Shown here: piece by piece, positions 6,805 through 9,161 of the stretch
Layout of the letters: each line of letters starts with the position of its first letter
Position numbering within the stretch: the stretch's first letter is position 1
Assembly (NCBI GenBank): GCA_016195395.1
Contig: JACPZR010000344.1
Coordinates: 1 to 9,161, forward strand
DNA: 9,161 nucleotides
Direction of reading: 5' to 3'
DNA from: Spirochaetia bacterium
GTDB lineage: Bacteria > Spirochaetota > Leptospirae > Leptospirales > Leptonemataceae
Made by a program: the position numbers and the translations under genes
Notes under the pieces: generated by a model
What the model saw: only the letters and a program-made list of their open reading frames with translations
Database searches by the model: none
Told to the model about the DNA's origin: nothing

Positions 6805-9159
6805 TCAGCGGTGTCGGCGCGCTCCGCCCCGCTCCCCGCCGCCTTCATGGTGGCCGCCGGGCTTGTGGTCCCCGCCGCGGTCATGCCTTGGACGGTCATG
6901 GTCGCTGTGCTCGCGACGCGGCCGGTCGTGGTCGCCGCGGGGCCTGTCATGACCACCGTCGCGCCCCGGACCATCGTGGCCCCGGTCATGTCCGCCTCTG
7001 GGCCCTCCGCGACCATGGTCGCGGTCGCTCCGTTCGCGGGGAGGACGAGACGCTGCGTCTACGTCTTTGTTGGCAAGGTCAATGCGTCCCTGACGATCTA
7101 CACCGATGACGCGAACCTGCACGGCATCGCCCTCGTTCAGGACGTCACGCACAGACGTTACGCGTTCGTTCGAAATGCGCGAAATGTGCATCAGGCCTTC
7201 TTTGCCCGGCGCAATCTCGATGAAGGCACCAAAGTCGGCGATCTTCTTCACCTTACCGTCGTAAATACGGCCCACTTCCACTTCTGCGAAGATGTCAGCA
7301 ATCATGCGGCGTGCCAGGTCGTTGGATGCCGTTGAAAGCGATGCAATTGTAACCACACCCGTGTCTTCCACGTTGAGTTCGGCGCCTGACTTTTCGATGA
7401 TCGCGCGGATGATCTTGCCGCCCGGGCCAATCAGCTCGCCAATGCGGTCTGTGTCGATCTGCATGGTGGTGATACGGGGAGCGTTGGGAGAAATCTCCGG
7501 ACGCGCTTTATCGATCGCTTTGTCCATGATTCCCAGGATATGCATACGACCTTTTTCAGCGGCGGCCAAGGCTTCATTCAGAATGTCCACCTGGATGCCG
7601 TTGACTTTGATATCCATTTGGAAGGCGGTGATCCCTTTCGCGGTCCCCGCCACTTTGAAGTCCATGTCCCCAAAGTGGTCTTCCAAACCGGCGATGTCAG
7701 AGATGATCGCGTGGCGGCCGTCATCGTTCGTGATGAGGCCCATAGCGATACCAGACACAGCAGCTTTCACCGGCACACCGGCTGCCATCAACGCCAAAGA
7801 CGCGGAGCAGACAGATGCCATCGACGAAGACCCGTTGGATTCGAGAATCTCGGAAACAACGCGAATGACGTACGGGAATGTTTCATTGGGAGGAACGATG
7901 TTCTTGAGAGCGCGCTCCGCCAGGTTTCCGTGACCGATTTCGCGGCGCGCGGGCCCTGCAATCCGCTTCACTTCCCCTGTGGAATACGGCGTGAAGTTGT
8001 AGTGGAGCATGAAGTGCTTCTGCTGCTGGCCCGCCAGGTTCTCGTATCTCTGATAATCAGAACCGGTGCCGAGCGTGACTACGCCAAGCGACTGTGTCTG
8101 GCCGCGCGTAAACACAGAGGATCCGTGAACGCCGGGAAGAACATCGAGCTCTACGGAAATATCGCGGATCTCATCCGGCTTGCGCCCGTCAGCGCGGCGG
8201 TTGTTGTCGAAGATTTCGCTCCGGACGACCAGGTATTCAAGCTCGTGCAGGAATTCCTTGATCTGCTTCACCTGCATGTCTGCCTGTGGTGTTGCGTTAG
8301 CCGCAAACTTGGCTTTGAAGTGGTCTACCGTCTCTTTGTTGATGGCATCAATGTCATTGGAACGCTTTACTTTGTCAGCATTCAGGTTGGCTTTGCGGAG
8401 TTTCTCAAGAGCAAAGGCCTGAACTTCTGTTTTGAGCGCGGGGTCCATGATGCGCAGTTTGACTTCGCGCTTCTTCAGAGCGACTTTCGCGGCCATGCGC
8501 TTCTGCATCTGGATTTTAGGCTGGATCGCTGCGTGCGCAAAGCGAACCGCTTCCACCATCTCATCGTTGGTCAGCTCTTTAGCGCTCCCTTCGATCATGA
8601 CGATTTCTGTTTCGCTGCCGGCCACAGCCAGTTCCAAATCCCCGGCTTTCAGCTGCTCGCGGGTTGGATCAGCAATCAGTTTTCCATCAATACGTCCCAC
8701 CAGCACACCTGCGATTGGTCCGTTAAATGGAATGTCCGATGCGGTCAGCACGGCGGAAGCGGCAGTGATCGCATGCCCTTCCGTGAGCGTAGCGCCGGAG
8801 GATGATAGAACCGTAACCAGGAGCTGTACTTCAGAAAAGTAGCCTTCGGGGAACAGGGGGCGGATGGGGCGGTCGATCAGACGGGAGGTCAGCGTTTCCT
8901 GTTCCTGCGGCCGGTTTTCGCGCTTGAAGTATCCGCCCGGGACGCGCCCTACGGAATAGTACTTTTCACGGTAATCGACAGTGAGCGGGAAGAATTCCTG
9001 CCCTTCTTTTGCGTCTTTTTCTGCGCAGACGGTGGCCAAAATGCCGAGGTCGCCTGTGCTATACACAATCGAGGCATGGGCTTGTTTTGCCCAATTGCCC
9101 GTTTCAATACTGATCTGTGCACCACCTTCCGTGGTGCACTCTTCTCTGTGAATTGGCAT
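6805..9159 (-). CDS. pnp: Polyribonucleotide nucleotidyltransferase (polynucleotide phosphorylase, PNPase)
   Basis: PNPase degrades RNA 3' to 5' with phosphate, releasing nucleoside diphosphates, and often joins a cytoplasmic degradosome. The 784 residues exceed the 711 of E. coli PNPase. The first RNase PH-like domain is at about 14-145 (with GYFKRE at 76-81), an all-helical linker at about 150-310, and the second, catalytic RNase PH domain at about 325-545. The latter shows the phosphate-site serines S444-S446 ([10 protein letters not shown]) and the metal and catalytic residues D494, D500 and K502 ([10 protein letters not shown]). A KH domain at about 563-620 has GPGG at 578-581, and an S1 domain spans about 627-698 ([18 protein letters not shown]). 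Residues 703-784 are a His/Asp/Arg/Gly-rich disordered tail. The ATG is 2 bases from the window edge, so its ribosome-binding site is not visible; the N-terminal length fits the family. Confidence 0.97.
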   Translation of the reverse strand: MPIHREECTTEGGAQISIETGNWAKQAHASIVYSTGDLGILATVCAEKDAKEGQEFFPLTVDYREKYYSVGRVPGGYFKRENRPQEQETLTSRLIDRPIRPLFPEGYFSEVQLLVTVLSSSGATLTEGHAITAASAVLTASDIPFNGPIAGVLVGRIDGKLIADPTREQLKAGDLELAVAGSETEIVMIEGSAKELTNDEMVEAVRFAHAAIQPKIQMQKRMAAKVALKKREVKLRIMDPALKTEVQAFALEKLRKANLNADKVKRSNDIDAINKETVDHFKAKFAANATPQADMQVKQIKEFLHELEYLVVRSEIFDNNRRADGRKPDEIRDISVELDVLPGVHGSSVFTRGQTQSLGVVTLGTGSDYQRYENLAGQQQKHFMLHYNFTPYSTGEVKRIAGPARREIGHGNLAERALKNIVPPNETFPYVIRVVSEILESNGSSSMASVCSASLALMAAGVPVKAAVSGIAMGLITNDDGRHAIISDIAGLEDHFGDMDFKVAGTAKGITAFQMDIKVNGIQVDILNEALAAAEKGRMHILGIMDKAIDKARPEISPNAPRITTMQIDTDRIGELIGPGGKIIRAIIEKSGAELNVEDTGVVTIASLSTASNDLARRMIADIFAEVEVGRIYDGKVKKIADFGAFIEIAPGKEGLMHISRISNERVTSVRDVLNEGDAVQVRVIGVDRQGRIDLANKDVDAASRPPRERSDRDHGRGGPRGGHDRGHDGPGRDGGHDRPRGDHDRPRREHSDHDRPRHDRGGDHKPGGHHEGGGERGGARRHR
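6808..7053 (-). repeat. Low-complexity, repeat-like coding segment for the PNPase C-terminal tail
   Basis: This part of pnp encodes residues 703-784, made mostly of R, G, H, D and P. The motif HDRPR occurs three times (starting at residues 737, 744 and 754), HDRG occurs at 724 and 759, and RGG-type triplets recur. At the DNA level related blocks such as GGTCATGGTCGC and GGTCGTGGTCGC repeat on the plus strand. Such segments change length easily by slippage or recombination. The repetition is directly visible; any RNA-binding role is inferred. Confidence 0.75.
9117..9139. repeat. Perfect 9-bp inverted repeat near the start of pnp
   Basis: Arms GTGCACCAC (9117-9125) and GTGGTGCAC (9131-9139) are exact reverse complements with a 5-base spacer. 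On the mRNA this is a strong hairpin at codons 7-15 of pnp, with GGAAG in the loop. It begins about 20 bases after the A of the ATG. In E. coli, pnp expression is autoregulated through a hairpin in its leader; whether this intragenic hairpin acts similarly is inference. Confidence 0.6.
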
Positions 9160-9161
9160 TT

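Noticed and set aside
6798..7016. 73-codon upstream extension of the dut frame
   Set aside because: It overlaps the repetitive pnp tail in another frame, is only Ala/Thr/Gly/Met-rich, and dUTPases start at the MDLVRVRVYG position. An accidental lack of stops in repeat DNA explains it.
7540..8805. Plus-strand open frame of 421 codons opposite pnp
   Set aside because: It is fully antisense to the conserved core of PNPase, has no recognisable domain, and is Cys/His/Phe-rich as expected from a reverse-complement frame of GC-biased codons.

Overview
All genes in this window lie on the minus strand and form one tightly packed block. In transcription order (high to low coordinates) they are pnp, dut, ftsK, lolA, rodZ, rimO and the first 40 codons of pgsA, which runs off the left edge. 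Every product belongs to a well-known housekeeping family. There is no mobile element, CRISPR array, tRNA, rRNA or visible foreign island, and no stretch over 300 bases without a gene. The largest gap is 75 bases, between dut and ftsK. The long plus-strand open frames are antisense shadows of these genes.

The organism is a bacterium with an outer membrane: it has a LolA-type lipoprotein carrier with a signal peptide, next to ftsK as in E. coli. By eye the base composition is moderately GC-rich. The order pnp-dut-ftsK-lolA-rodZ-rimO-pgsA, the long acidic FtsK linker and the His/Asp/Arg/Gly-rich PNPase tail suggest a non-enterobacterial, perhaps deltaproteobacterial or candidate-phylum (for example Omnitrophota-like) lineage. 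I cannot fix the phylum from this sequence alone.

Layout: 9159-6805 polynucleotide phosphorylase (RNA decay); 6797-6339 dUTPase (keeps uracil out of DNA, makes dUMP); 6263-3354 FtsK (chromosome translocation at the division septum); 3318-2590 LolA (lipoprotein transport to the outer membrane); 2600-1470 RodZ-like helix-turn-helix membrane protein (cell shape); 1466-117 RimO (ribosomal protein S12 methylthiolation); 120-1 PgsA start (phosphatidylglycerol synthesis). Spacings are 7, 75 and 35 bases, then an 11-base overlap, a 3-base gap and an ATGA overlap. This looks like a co-transcribed growth and envelope operon with translational coupling at its downstream end.

I do not see an undescribed system here. 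The points most worth checking are three inverted repeats at or near start codons: a perfect 11-bp one ending on the ftsK ATG, a perfect 9-bp one in codons 7-15 of pnp, and a nested set in the first codons of pgsA. The low-complexity PNPase tail and a two-cysteine insert in the RodZ periplasmic region are also of some interest.
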